64,000 nucleotides of DNA from the NCBI GenBank assembly GCA_015075165.1, contig JABTUY010000005.1:124001-188000 (forward strand). The letters run 5' to 3'. This document shows positions 22,135 through 30,748 of the stretch, piece by piece (position 1 is the stretch's first letter; each line of letters opens with the position of its first letter). The DNA comes from Ideonella sp. (lineage in GTDB: Bacteria > Pseudomonadota > Gammaproteobacteria > Burkholderiales > Burkholderiaceae_C). The position numbers were made by a program, and so were the translations under genes. The notes under the pieces were generated by a model. It did no database searches, had not been told where the DNA came from, and saw nothing but the letters and a program-made list of their open reading frames with translations.

Positions 22135-23175
22135 ATGAATCAAGCACTTGCAGCACGAACCGTGGTCAACCGCATTATAAGCACGCCGCCTGCGAAGGCC
22201 GCGGCCGCCGCCACCGGTGGCGCTGCGGTGCAGCGTGTGAATGTTGACGACAGCGGCGACGGCCAGCGGCTCGACAACTTTCTGCTGCGGCTGCTCAAGG
22301 GCGTGCCCAAGACCCACGTCTACCGCGTGATCCGCTCCGGCGAGGTGCGGGTGAACAGCGGCCGCGCCAGCGCCGACACGCGGCTGGCCGCCGGCGACGA
22401 GGTGCGCGTGCCGCCGGTGCGGGTGGCGCAGCGCGCCGGCGAGGCGGCCACGGTGCCGGCGCGCGAGTTTGCGCTGCTGTTCGAGGACGAGCACCTGATC
22501 GCGATCGACAAGCCGGCCGGCGTGGCGGTGCACGGCGGCAGCGGCGTCAGCTTCGGCGTGATCGAGCAGTTGCGGCGCGCGCGGCCGCAGGCGCGCTACC
22601 TGGAACTGGTGCACCGGCTCGACAAGCAGACCTCGGGTGTGCTGCTGCTGGCCAAGAAGCGCAGCGCGCTGACCGCGCTGCAGCAGCAGTTCCGCGCCCG
22701 CGACACCGACAAGACCTATGCCGCGCTGGTGATCGGCGCCTGGCCGGCCGCGAAGAAGGTGATCGACGTCGCGCTGCACAAGTTCGAGGCCGCCGACGGC
22801 CAGCGCCGCGTGCGCGCGGTGGCGGCCGACGACGCCGGAGCGCGCCGCTCGATCACGCTGGTGAAGGTGGCGCGCCGCTTCGAGCGCTACACCTTGCTCG
22901 AGGTGACGATCAAGACCGGCCGCACGCACCAGATCCGCGTGCATCTCGCGCACGAGGGCCACGCGATCGTCGGCGACGACCGGTACGGCGATTTCGAGCT
23001 CAACCGCCAGCTCGCGCGCGGCGAAGGCCTGGCCGGCGTGCGCTTGGCGCGCATGTTCCTGCACGCCGGCCGCCTGGCGTTCGATCACCCCGCCAGCGGC
23101 GAGCGGATGCAACTGCGCTCACCGCTGCCGGCCGAATGCGTCAGACTGCTGGGCGTGCTCGGCGAGCCCCATTGA
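22135..23175 (+). CDS. rluC: Ribosomal large-subunit pseudouridine synthase, RluC type
   Basis: This enzyme isomerises specific uridines of 23S rRNA. From the ATG at 22135 it is 346 residues: an N-terminal S4 RNA-binding domain (QRLDNFLLRLLKGVPKTHVYRVI) and a catalytic domain with the Asp in HRLDKQTSGVLLLAK and the KTGRTHQIRVHLAHEGH motif. The first 35 residues before VNVDDSGDGQRL are not conserved, so a start near GTG 22228 is possible. The pairing with divergent rne is typical. Confidence 0.93.
   Translation: MNQALAARTVVNRIISTPPAKAAAAATGGAAVQRVNVDDSGDGQRLDNFLLRLLKGVPKTHVYRVIRSGEVRVNSGRASADTRLAAGDEVRVPPVRVAQRAGEAATVPAREFALLFEDEHLIAIDKPAGVAVHGGSGVSFGVIEQLRRARPQARYLELVHRLDKQTSGVLLLAKKRSALTALQQQFRARDTDKTYAALVIGAWPAAKKVIDVALHKFEAADGQRRVRAVAADDAGARRSITLVKVARRFERYTLLEVTIKTGRTHQIRVHLAHEGHAIVGDDRYGDFELNRQLARGEGLAGVRLARMFLHAGRLAFDHPASGERMQLRSPLPAECVRLLGVLGEPH
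22174..22179 (-). promoter_or_regulatory. Consensus -10 element, probable rne promoter
   Basis: ATTATA on the plus strand reads TATAAT on the minus strand in an otherwise GC-rich region. It points toward rne and lies inside the first codons of rluC as annotated (from 22135). No convincing -35 is seen 17 bases upstream. If this is the rne promoter, the divergent transcripts overlap or rluC starts farther downstream. Confidence 0.5.
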
Positions 23176-23190
23176 GCGCGCCGACAGCCC

Positions 23191-23856
23191 ATGCCCACCA
23201 TCCGCCACCGCTTCGACCTGATCGTCTTCGACTGGGACGGCACGCTGTTCGACTCCACCGCGCTGATCGTGCGCTGCATCCAGCAGGCGTGCGCCGACCT
23301 CGGTGTGCCGGTGCCGAGCGACGAGCGCGCTGCGTTCGTGATCGGCCTCGGCCTGAACGACGCGCTGGCGCACGCGGCGCCGGGGCTGCCGACCGAGCGC
23401 TACCCGGAGCTCGGCGCGCGCTACCGCCACCACTACTTCGAGCACCAGCACGAGCTGACGCTTTTCCCCGGCGCGCTCGAGCTGGTGCGCGCGCTGAAGG
23501 CCCGCCGCCAGCGCGTCGCGGTGGCCACCGGCAAGACGCGTCGCGGCCTCGATGCCGCGCTGGCGACGGCGCAGCTCGGCGCGCTGTTCGATGCCACCCG
23601 CACGGCGGACGAAACTGCCAGTAAGCCGCACCCGCGCATGCTGCTCGAGCTGATCGAGGCGTGCGGCACCACGCCCGAGCGCACGCTGATGATCGGCGAC
23701 ACCACGCACGACCTGCAGCTGGCGGCCAACGCCGGCACGCCGAGCGTCGGCGTCAGTTACGGCGCCCACGAGCGCGAGGCGTTCGCCGGCTTCGCGCCGC
23801 TGTACGTCGCGCCGACGACGCGCGCGCTGCACGAGTGGCTGCTGGCGCATGGCTGA
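23191..23856 (+). CDS. HAD-superfamily phosphatase (phosphoglycolate-phosphatase-like)
   Basis: This 221-residue hydrolase has HAD motif I (VFDWDGTLFDST, nucleophile Asp), motif II in VATGKTRRG, motif III Lys in SKPHPRM and motif IV IGDTTHDLQLAANAG. The alpha-helical cap at about 20-80 makes it a subfamily IA member like Gph. Substrate cannot be told from sequence. It starts 15 bases after rluC and overlaps the next gene by 8 bases. Confidence 0.9.
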   Translation: MPTIRHRFDLIVFDWDGTLFDSTALIVRCIQQACADLGVPVPSDERAAFVIGLGLNDALAHAAPGLPTERYPELGARYRHHYFEHQHELTLFPGALELVRALKARRQRVAVATGKTRRGLDAALATAQLGALFDATRTADETASKPHPRMLLELIEACGTTPERTLMIGDTTHDLQLAANAGTPSVGVSYGAHEREAFAGFAPLYVAPTTRALHEWLLAHG

Positions 23857-24274
23857 ACCGGTGGTCGACGCGCAGCCGCTGTGCGCCAGCAGCGAGCTGG
23901 CCGAGCGCGGACTGGCCTTCGTGTTCGACGTGGTGCTGTGGCGCGCGCCGGCGCGCGCGTTCGCGCTGCGCTTCGACGGCCAGGTGGTGTGCTACCTGAA
24001 CCGCTGCGCCCATGTGCCCACCGAGATGGACTGGCAGGCCGGCCACTTTCTCGACATGGACAAGCGCTGGATCCTGTGCTCGATTCACGGCGCCGCCTAC
24101 GAGCCGGCCGACGGGCGCTGCGTCGGCGGCCCCTGCGGCAACGGGCGGCTGATGCGCATCGACACCTTCGAGCGCGACGGCACGGTGTATTGGTATCCTT
24201 CGCGCGACATCCAACCCGTCGCGTTCGACGACGCGGGGCCTGCCGCCGGCACCGCCCCCGAAAGCCCACCATGA
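23849..24274 (+). CDS. Rieske [2Fe-2S] domain protein
   Basis: This 141-residue stand-alone Rieske protein has its cluster ligands in a Cys-X-His pair (NRCAHVP) and a Cys-X2-His pair (CSIHGAAYEP), separated by about 37 residues. No oxygenase or transmembrane domain is present, so it may donate electrons or sense redox. It overlaps the HAD gene upstream and sppA downstream (ATGA at 24271-24274), so the three are likely co-translated. Partner unknown. Confidence 0.88.
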   Translation: MAEPVVDAQPLCASSELAERGLAFVFDVVLWRAPARAFALRFDGQVVCYLNRCAHVPTEMDWQAGHFLDMDKRWILCSIHGAAYEPADGRCVGGPCGNGRLMRIDTFERDGTVYWYPSRDIQPVAFDDAGPAAGTAPESPP

Positions 24275-25275
24275 ACCCGCAAGAACCGTATCTGCCCCCG
24301 ACGGCGTCTGCGCCGTCGCCCGCCGCCGCGCCGGCGGCCGCCGCGCGCGGCCCGTCGAGCTTCGAGCGCGGCATGGCGCAGCTCACCGCCGCGCTGGTGC
24401 GCGAGCGGCGCAGCGATCGGCGCTGGCGGGTGTTCCTGCGGCTGGCGTGGCTGCTGCTGTTCGCGCTGATCGCCTGGGCGCTGTTCGCGTCGCGCACGCA
24501 CGGCAGCGCCGCCAGCGGCCCGCACACCGCGTTGATCGAGGTGCGCGGCGAGATCGCGGCCGACACCGAGGCCAGTGCCGACGGCCTGGTGGCCGCGCTG
24601 AAGAACGCGTTCGAGGATCCCGCGGCGCGCGCGGTGGTGCTGCGCATCAACAGCCCCGGCGGCAGCCCGGTGCAGGCCGGCATCGTCAACGACGAGATCC
24701 GCCGCCTGAAGGCGCTGCACAAGAAGCCGGTGTACGCGGTGGTCGAGGAGATGTGCGCCTCCGGCGCCTACTACATCGCGGTGGCGGCCGACCAGATCTA
24801 CGTCGACAAGGCCAGCCTGGTCGGCTCGATCGGCGTGCTGATCGACGGCTTCGGCTTCGTCGGCACGATGGACAAGCTCGGCATCGAGCGGCGCCTGCTC
24901 ACCGCCGGCGACAACAAGGGCATGCTCGATCCGTTTTCGCCGCAGAACGAGCGGCAGAAGGCCTACGCGCAGGCGATGATCGACCAGATCCACCAGCAGT
25001 TCATCAAGGTGGTGAAAGACGGTCGCGGCCAGCGCCTGAAGGTGACGCCCGACACCTTCTCGGGCCTGTTCTGGAACGGCGAAGACGCCGTGCGCCAGGG
25101 CCTGGCCGACCAGTTCGGCAACCTCGATCACGTGGCACGCGAAGTGGTCAAGGCCGAAGAGGTGATCGACTACACCCCGAAGGAGAACGTGGCCGAGCGG
25201 CTGGCCAAGCGCTTCGGTGCGTCGATCGGCGCCGGTGCGGTGCGAGCGATGCGCGCGTGGTCGCCGATCCGCTGA
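24271..25275 (+). CDS. sppA: Signal peptide peptidase SppA-like S49 protease
   Basis: This is a 334-residue S49 family protease that degrades cleaved signal peptides in the membrane. One transmembrane helix is at about 57-75 (FLRLAWLLLFALIAWALF). The catalytic Ser is in VVEEMCASGAYYIAVAAD and is followed by SLVGSIGVL. The length fits the short single-domain SppA form. It is translationally coupled to the Rieske gene. Confidence 0.93.
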   Translation: MNPQEPYLPPTASAPSPAAAPAAAARGPSSFERGMAQLTAALVRERRSDRRWRVFLRLAWLLLFALIAWALFASRTHGSAASGPHTALIEVRGEIAADTEASADGLVAALKNAFEDPAARAVVLRINSPGGSPVQAGIVNDEIRRLKALHKKPVYAVVEEMCASGAYYIAVAADQIYVDKASLVGSIGVLIDGFGFVGTMDKLGIERRLLTAGDNKGMLDPFSPQNERQKAYAQAMIDQIHQQFIKVVKDGRGQRLKVTPDTFSGLFWNGEDAVRQGLADQFGNLDHVAREVVKAEEVIDYTPKENVAERLAKRFGASIGAGAVRAMRAWSPIR

Positions 25276-25337
25276 GCACCCGGCCGATCACGCCGCGATC
25301 GGCCGACCGATCAACGACCCACTCGAGCGAGCCGACC

Positions 25338-25958
25338 ATGCTGACCTTCTACTACGCCCCCAACACCTGCGCGCTCGCGTCGCACCTCGCGCTGGAACAC
25401 GCCCGCGCCGACTACCGCGCCGAGCGCGTCAGCTTCGCGACGCAGCAGCAGCGCTCGGCGCAGTACCTGCGCATCAACCCCAAGGGCCGCGTGCCGGCGC
25501 TGGTCACCGAACGCGGCGTGCTGACCGAGACGCCGGCGATCCTGCAGTACGTGGCGCAGACCCACCCGCAGGCCGCGCTGGCGCCGCTCGACGACGCTTT
25601 CGAGCTGGCGCGCATGAACGCCTTCAACAGCTACCTGTGCTCCACGGTGCACGTGGCGCATGCGCACCGCATGCGCGGCAGCCGCTGGGCCGATAACGCG
25701 GCGGCGCAAGAGGCGATGAAGAAGAAGGTGCCGCAGAGCGTGGGCGAGTGCTTCGAGCTGATCGAGCGCGAATTCTTCGCCGGCCCGTGGGTGCTCGGCG
25801 CGCGCTACAGCGTCAGCGACATGTACCTGTTCACGCTCGCCAACTGGCTCGAGGCCGACGGCGTCGACCCGGCGCGCTTCCCGCAGGTGGCGGCCCACCG
25901 CGAGCGCATGCGCGCCGACGCGGTGGTGCAGAAGGTGCTGGCCGTGCAGCAGGCCTGA
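25338..25958 (+). CDS. Glutathione S-transferase family protein
   Basis: This 206-residue protein has a thioredoxin-like N-domain (FYYAPNTCALASHLALEH ... INPKGRVPALVTE) and an all-helical C-domain ending near residue 200. Its closest architecture is the beta-like GSTs, with Cys10 in the active-site position (TCALA). Substrate is unknown. It starts 62 bases after sppA; GAGCGAGCC upstream is only a weak ribosome-binding site. Confidence 0.9.
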   Translation: MLTFYYAPNTCALASHLALEHARADYRAERVSFATQQQRSAQYLRINPKGRVPALVTERGVLTETPAILQYVAQTHPQAALAPLDDAFELARMNAFNSYLCSTVHVAHAHRMRGSRWADNAAAQEAMKKKVPQSVGECFELIEREFFAGPWVLGARYSVSDMYLFTLANWLEADGVDPARFPQVAAHRERMRADAVVQKVLAVQQA

Positions 25959-25977
25959 CGGCCAGCGGGCAGGGCGT

Positions 25978-26478
25978 TCAGGCCGGCGGAATGCGCAGCA
26001 GCTGGCCCGGATAGATCTTGTCCGGGTGCGTCAGCATCGGCTTGTTGGCCTCGAAGATCTGCGGGTACTTGTTGGCGTTGCCGTAGAACTCCTTGGCGAT
26101 CTTCGACAGCGTGTCGCCCTTGACCACCGTGTAGTACTTCGACTCGTCGGCCGGCGTGGCCACGGTCATCATGTCGTTGACCTGCGCCACGCGCTCGACG
26201 TTGCCGCAGCACAGCACCACCTTCTCCTTCGTGGCCTGGTCGGCGGCCTCGCCCGAGACGCTGACCGTGCCGCTGCCGCCGTCGAAGCCGACCGCGAGCC
26301 CATCGACCTTCAGCCCCATCGAGGTGATGTAGGTGGCGATCGCGTCGCCGGCGGCCTTGTTCAGGCGCTCCAGGTTGGCGGCGCTGGCCTCGCGCTCGGC
26401 GGCTTCCTGCGCGGCCTTGGCCTCGCCCTTGCCGAACAGCTTCTCGCCGGCTTCCTTGATGAAACTGATCAGGCTCAT
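25978..26478 (-). CDS. BON and LysM domain protein (Kbp/YgaU-like)
   Basis: This 166-residue protein has an N-terminal amphipathic helix (SLISFIKEAGEKLFGKGEA), a BON domain (about 45-105, KVDGLAVGFDGGSGTVSVSG) and a C-terminal LysM domain (YYTVVKGDTLSKIAKEFYG ...). This matches E. coli Kbp (YgaU), a potassium-binding cytoplasmic protein. The ATG at 26478 has GGAGGAAG upstream, which decides the start over the longer frame. It is convergent with the GST gene. Confidence 0.93.
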   Translation of the reverse strand: MSLISFIKEAGEKLFGKGEAKAAQEAAEREASAANLERLNKAAGDAIATYITSMGLKVDGLAVGFDGGSGTVSVSGEAADQATKEKVVLCCGNVERVAQVNDMMTVATPADESKYYTVVKGDTLSKIAKEFYGNANKYPQIFEANKPMLTHPDKIYPGQLLRIPPA

Positions 26479-26553
26479 CGAGCTTCCTCCATGGTTTGGT
26501 CGATGGATCGAAAGGGCCGCCATCGTACCGCCTGGCTGCGCAGCGACGGTGAA

Positions 26554-27687
26554 TCAGGTGTTGCAGGCGAGGTCGGGCCCGCCGTCGCGCTTGTACGCCA
26601 CCACGTGATCGATCTCCAGGCGGATGCCGATGCGCTCGCCGATCGCGTGGTCGTGGTGCGACGGCACCAGCGACAGCACCTTGGCGCCGCTGGGCAGCCG
26701 CAGCGTGTAGAGGAACTCCGCGCCGCGGAACGCCTTGGCCAGCACCTGCGCGGTGACGCGGCTGGCATCGTCGTGCACCACGTCGTCGGGACGCAGCAGC
26801 ACGTCGACCTGGCAGCCGCTGGGGCAGACGTCGCCGTGCTCGGTGCAGCGCACCGGCTGCGCGCTTTCGAGCACGCCGAGCTCCATCTGCACGCGGCTGC
26901 CGTCGATCACCGTGCCGGGCAGGAACACGCCGTGGCCGACGAAATCGGCGACGAAGCGGTTGGCCGGCTGGTGGTACAGGCGGTAGGCGCTGTCCCACTG
27001 CTCGATGCGGCCGTCGCGCATGACGCCGATCTCGTCGGCGATCGCGAAGGCCTCGTGCTGATCGTGCGTGACCAGCAGCGCGGTGATGCCGCTGCGCGCG
27101 AGCAGCGCGCGCACCTCGGCGCCGAGGTGCTCGCGCAGCTCGACGTCGAGGCTCGAAAACGGCTCGTCCAGCAGCAGCAGGCGCGGCGCCGGTGCCAGCG
27201 CACGCGCCAGCGCCACGCGCTGCTGCTGGCCGCCCGACAGCTCGTGCGGAAAGCGCCTGGCCGCATGCCCGAGCCCGACCGTGTCGAGCATCTGCGCCAC
27301 GCGCTCGCGCGCGTGGGCAGCACCGCGCAAGCCGAAGGCGACGTTGTCGGCCACCGTCAGGTGCGGGAACAGCGCCTGGTCCTGGAACATCATGCCGACG
27401 CGCCGCTGCTCGGGCGGCAGGTGCGCTTCGCGGCTGCTCAGCACATGCCCATCGAGCTGCACGCTGCCGGCGACCACCGGCTCGAAGCCGGCGATCGCGC
27501 GCAGCACGGTGGTCTTGCCGCAGCCCGATGGCCCGAGCAGGCAGCCGATCTGGCCGCGTGCGAGCGTCAGGTCGAGCCCCGCGACCACCACCTTGCTGCC
27601 GTAGGCCAGCGTCACGCCGTCGAGCCGCAGCCACGCCGGGTTCGCCTCGGCGTGCGGTGCTGACGTTCGGGCGACGGTGGCTTCCAT
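26554..27687 (-). CDS. fbpC: Iron(III) ABC transporter ATP-binding protein (FbpC-like)
   Basis: This ATPase drives the importer whose permease lies divergently next door. It is 377 residues from the ATG at 27687; an upstream ATG at 27714 adds nine residues and overlaps the Fur-box-like site. Walker A is LGPSGCGKTT, the signature is LSGGQQQRVALARALA, Walker B is LLLLDEPFSSLD, the H-loop is LLVTHDQHEA, and a C-terminal TOBE-like domain follows. The paired permease and FbpA make iron the likely cargo. Confidence 0.88.
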   Translation of the reverse strand: MEATVARTSAPHAEANPAWLRLDGVTLAYGSKVVVAGLDLTLARGQIGCLLGPSGCGKTTVLRAIAGFEPVVAGSVQLDGHVLSSREAHLPPEQRRVGMMFQDQALFPHLTVADNVAFGLRGAAHARERVAQMLDTVGLGHAARRFPHELSGGQQQRVALARALAPAPRLLLLDEPFSSLDVELREHLGAEVRALLARSGITALLVTHDQHEAFAIADEIGVMRDGRIEQWDSAYRLYHQPANRFVADFVGHGVFLPGTVIDGSRVQMELGVLESAQPVRCTEHGDVCPSGCQVDVLLRPDDVVHDDASRVTAQVLAKAFRGAEFLYTLRLPSGAKVLSLVPSHHDHAIGERIGIRLEIDHVVAYKRDGGPDLACNT

Positions 27688-27713
27688 CGTGGGCAGCTTG
27701 CTGGGCTCGGCCA

Positions 27714-27728
27714 TGATAATGATTCGCA
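27714..27728. promoter_or_regulatory. Fur-box-like operator between fbpC and fbpB
   Basis: TGATAATGATTCGCA matches the Fur 7-1-7 consensus TGATAATNATTATCA at 12 of 14 defined positions. It sits exactly at the divergent fbpC/fbpB junction, where iron-dependent repression of both directions would be expected. No consensus promoter hexamers are evident around it. Confidence 0.7.
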
Positions 27729-29386
27729 TGCTGCCGACGGCGCGTGTGCCATCGATCAACGGCCTCGCGATGGCCGCGCTGCTGGCCGCGGCGCTGGTGG
27801 CCGCGCCGCTGCTGTCGGTGGCGCTGAACGTGTTCGCCGGCGGCACCGGCTCGACCTGGGCGCACCTGGCCGGCACCGTTTTGCCCGACTACGTGGTCAG
27901 CACGCTGGTGCTGTGTGTCGCCGTTGCGCTCGGTACCGCGGCGGTCGGCGTCGGTGCGGCCTGGCTCGTCACGCGGCACGAGTTCGCGGGCCGCGCCGCG
28001 TTCGAGTGGCTGCTGGTGCTGCCGCTGGCGATGCCGGCCTACGTGATCGCCTACGCCTACACCGACCTGCTGCAGTTCGTCGGACCGGTGCAAAGTGCGC
28101 TGCGCCGCGCGTTCGGCTGGTCGCGCGCCGACTACTGGTTCCCCGACGTGCGCAGCCTCGGCGGCGCGGCGGCGATGTTCACGCTGGTGCTCTATCCGTA
28201 CGTGTACCTGCTGGCGCGCACCGCCTTCCTCGAGCGCGCAGGCGGCATGATCGAGGTCGGCCGCTCGCTCGGGCTGACGCCGTGGCAGGCCTTCGTGCGA
28301 CTGTCGCTGCCGCTGGCGCGGCCGGCGGTCGCCGCCGGCGTGGCACTGGCGCTGATGGAGACGTTGGCCGACTACGGCACGGTGGCGTACTTCGGCGTGC
28401 AGACCTTCACCACCGGCATCTACCGCGCCTGGTTCTCGCTCGGCGACCGCATCGCCGCGGCCCAGCTCGCGCTGGCACTGCTGGCCTTCGTGGTGGCGGT
28501 GCTGGCGCTGGAGCGCGCCAGCCGCGGCCGCTCGCGCTATGCCGACGCGTCGCTGCGTGGGCACGGCGTGCCGCGCCTGCCGCTGACGGGCGCGCGCGCG
28601 GTGCTGGCGATGGCCGCCTGCGCGCTACCGCTGCTGCTCGGTTTCGCATTGCCGGCACTCGAGCTGGCGCAACTGGCGGCTTCGAGCGAGGCCACGCTGC
28701 CGTGGCGGCGCTTCGTCACGCAGGCCGGCAACAGCGTGCTGGTGGCGGCGCTGACCGCGGCCGTGGCGGTGGCAGTGGCGCTGCTGATCGCCTACGCCGC
28801 GCGTGCGCAGCGCGGCGCGGCGATGCGCGTGGCGCACCGCGTCGCGGGTCTCGGCTACGCGCTGCCCGGCACGGTGATCGCGGTGGGCGTGCTGATCCCG
28901 GTGACGCGCCTGGACCGCGCGCTGGCCGCGGCGTTGCATGCGTGGACGGGCATCGAGGTCGGGCTGCTGTTCACCGGCGGCATCGCCGCTCTGGTATATG
29001 CCTGCGTGGTGCGTTACCTGACCGCCGCGCTGCAGAGCGTGGATGCCGGCCTGGCGCGTGTCACGCCGAACATGGATCTGGCGTCGCGCAGCCTGGGCCT
29101 CACCGCGGGCCAGACGTTGCGACGCGTGCACCTGCCGCTGGTGCGCGGCAGCGTGCTCACTGCGGCGCTGCTGGTGTTCATCGACGTGATGAAGGAGCTG
29201 CCGGCCACGCTGGTGATGCGGCCGTTCAACTTCGACACGCTGGCCACCACCGCCTACACGCTGGCCAGCGACGAGCGACTCGCCGAGGCCGCGACGCCGG
29301 CGCTGGCGATCGTCGTGGTCGGGCTGGGTCCGATGGTGCTGCTGTGCCGGCGCATTGCCCGCGGCGCTGCGGCGCCGCATTCTTGA
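27728..29386 (+). CDS. fbpB: Iron(III) ABC transporter permease (FbpB-like)
   Basis: This is a double-length permease of about 552 residues with two copies of the binding-protein-dependent transport domain. Each half has five to six transmembrane helices and an EAA loop (EVGRSLGLTPWQAFVRLSLPLARPA in the first half; ASRSLGLTAGQTLRRVHLP in the second, shown here in part as separate strands). That fused arrangement is typical of FbpB/SfuB. Several ATGs (27713, 27719, 27728) are possible; 27728 leaves the Fur-box-like site upstream of the coding region. Confidence 0.88.
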   Translation: MLPTARVPSINGLAMAALLAAALVAAPLLSVALNVFAGGTGSTWAHLAGTVLPDYVVSTLVLCVAVALGTAAVGVGAAWLVTRHEFAGRAAFEWLLVLPLAMPAYVIAYAYTDLLQFVGPVQSALRRAFGWSRADYWFPDVRSLGGAAAMFTLVLYPYVYLLARTAFLERAGGMIEVGRSLGLTPWQAFVRLSLPLARPAVAAGVALALMETLADYGTVAYFGVQTFTTGIYRAWFSLGDRIAAAQLALALLAFVVAVLALERASRGRSRYADASLRGHGVPRLPLTGARAVLAMAACALPLLLGFALPALELAQLAASSEATLPWRRFVTQAGNSVLVAALTAAVAVAVALLIAYAARAQRGAAMRVAHRVAGLGYALPGTVIAVGVLIPVTRLDRALAAALHAWTGIEVGLLFTGGIAALVYACVVRYLTAALQSVDAGLARVTPNMDLASRSLGLTAGQTLRRVHLPLVRGSVLTAALLVFIDVMKELPATLVMRPFNFDTLATTAYTLASDERLAEAATPALAIVVVGLGPMVLLCRRIARGAAAPHS

Positions 29387-29434
29387 TGCTTTCGCTGATG
29401 CGCCGCGCGTCAGATGCGCGCGCTGCTGAGCCGC

Positions 29435-29490
29435 AACCCCTGACGCGGGCGGCAACGCGCCGCACCCCTGACGCGGCGGCAACGCGCCGC
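29435..29490. repeat. Imperfect direct repeat, two copies of about 27 bases
   Basis: The sequence beginning ACCCCTGACGCGG occurs at 29435-29462 and again at 29464-29490, differing by one inserted base. Each copy contains a GCGGC/GCCGC palindrome. It lies in the 135-base gap between the convergent fbpB and fbpA genes and could form terminator-like hairpins, but no T-run follows. Confidence 0.6.
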
Positions 29491-29521
29491 GTGCGTGAAT
29501 GCGGCGCCGTCGCAGCGCCGG

Positions 29522-30541
29522 CTACTTCCAGCCGGCGCGGTCGTAGGCCCTTTGCGCCGCCGCGATGTTCTTCGCCAGGTCGGCCATCGGCAGGGCGTCG
29601 CGCTTGAAGTCACCGAGCGAGCGCAACTCGGGGTTCGAGGCCACCGCCGACTTGACCACCGGCCACTCGTTGTTGCCGTTGGCGAAGTACGCCTGCGCTT
29701 CGTCGCTGGCGAGGTACTCGAGGAACTTGACCGCGGCGTCCTTGTGCGGCGCGTGCTTCAGCACCCCAGCGCCGGAAACGTTGACATGCGTGCCCCAGCT
29801 GGCCTGGTTGGGCCACACGACCGCGAGCGCCTTCACGGCCTCCTGATCGGCCGGCTTGGTCGAGCGCAGCAGGCGCACCAGGTAGTAGCTGTTGGACACG
29901 GTGACGCCGCACTCGCCGGCGGCCACCGCGCGCAGCTGGTCGGTGTCGCCGCCCTTGGGCGCGCGGGCGAAATTGGCCACCAGGCCACGCGCCCACGCTT
30001 CGGCCTTGGCCTCGCCATCGTGCGCGATCAGCGCCGCGCCGAGCGACAGGTTGTACGGGTGCGACCCCGAGCGCATGCAGACCTGGCCCTTCAGCGACGG
30101 GCTGGCGAGGTCTTCGTAGTTCTGCACCAGCTCGCGCTTGACGTTGGCCTTGTTGTGCACGATCACCCGCGCGCGTGTCGAGAAGGAGTACCAGTTGGGC
30201 GTGCGCAGGTTGGCCGGAACCCGCTCTTCGAGCAGCGTCGACTTGACGGGCTGGAACAAGCCCAGCTTGTCGGCCACCTCGAGCCGCGACGCATCCACCG
30301 TGATCAGGATGTCGGCCGGACTAGCGCTGCCTTCGTTGCGGATGCGCTCGACCAGTTCGTCTTCGCGGCCTTCGAGCCGGTTGATCTTGATGCCGGTGAG
30401 CTTGGTGAAGTTGGCGTACAGCGCCTCGTCGGTCTGGTAGTGGCGCGCCGAGTACAGGTTGAGCACGTTGTCCTGCGCGCGGGCCGATCCGGCGGCCAGC
30501 CAGGCGCAGACAGCGATGGCGAGCATGAAGGTGCGATGCAT
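29522..30541 (-). CDS. fbpA: Periplasmic iron(III)-binding protein (FbpA/FutA-like)
   Basis: This is the solute-binding component of the importer. It is 339 residues from the ATG at 30541, with a signal peptide ending at ARA/QDNVLN (about residue 22). The mature start LNLYSARHYQTDEALYANF is the typical FbpA/FutA opening with an iron-coordinating Tyr, and VSNSYYLVRLL toward the middle carries the paired tyrosines that bind iron in this family. It is convergent with the permease, and its promoter region has its own Fur-like site. Confidence 0.92.
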   Translation of the reverse strand: MHRTFMLAIAVCAWLAAGSARAQDNVLNLYSARHYQTDEALYANFTKLTGIKINRLEGREDELVERIRNEGSASPADILITVDASRLEVADKLGLFQPVKSTLLEERVPANLRTPNWYSFSTRARVIVHNKANVKRELVQNYEDLASPSLKGQVCMRSGSHPYNLSLGAALIAHDGEAKAEAWARGLVANFARAPKGGDTDQLRAVAAGECGVTVSNSYYLVRLLRSTKPADQEAVKALAVVWPNQASWGTHVNVSGAGVLKHAPHKDAAVKFLEYLASDEAQAYFANGNNEWPVVKSAVASNPELRSLGDFKRDALPMADLAKNIAAAQRAYDRAGWK

Positions 30542-30572
30542 CGATCCAGTCTCTTGAAGTAAGGGATCATGC

Positions 30573-30594
30573 ATCATAACGCGAATAATTCTGA
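30573..30594 (-). promoter_or_regulatory. fbpA promoter region with Fur-like palindrome
   Basis: On the minus strand TATGAT (30578-30573) is a good -10 element about 30 bases upstream of the fbpA ATG. Immediately upstream lies the palindrome GAATAATTC (30583-30591) in a 15-mer with 9 of 14 matches to the Fur consensus. TTGACC lies 20 bases upstream of the -10, which is a long spacing for a -35. Confidence 0.5.
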
Positions 30595-30748
30595 TTTAGG
30601 TCAACTCACCCGGGATGCCGCCGCGCGCGGTGTCCTGCCGGTGATCGTCCCCAGGGCTGCCGTGCCCATGACGCGGTGACACACGAGGTCGTGCGGCGAA
30701 CCGATCTGAAACAATGGTTCGGCCGTATAGGCGTGGGAAGGGGAGCCG

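Noticed and set aside
25299-25316. Palindrome-like GATCGG...CCGATC between sppA and the GST gene, resembling the PaaR site
   Set aside because: The arms are short, the core differs from the paa operator, and no phenylacetate gene is adjacent.
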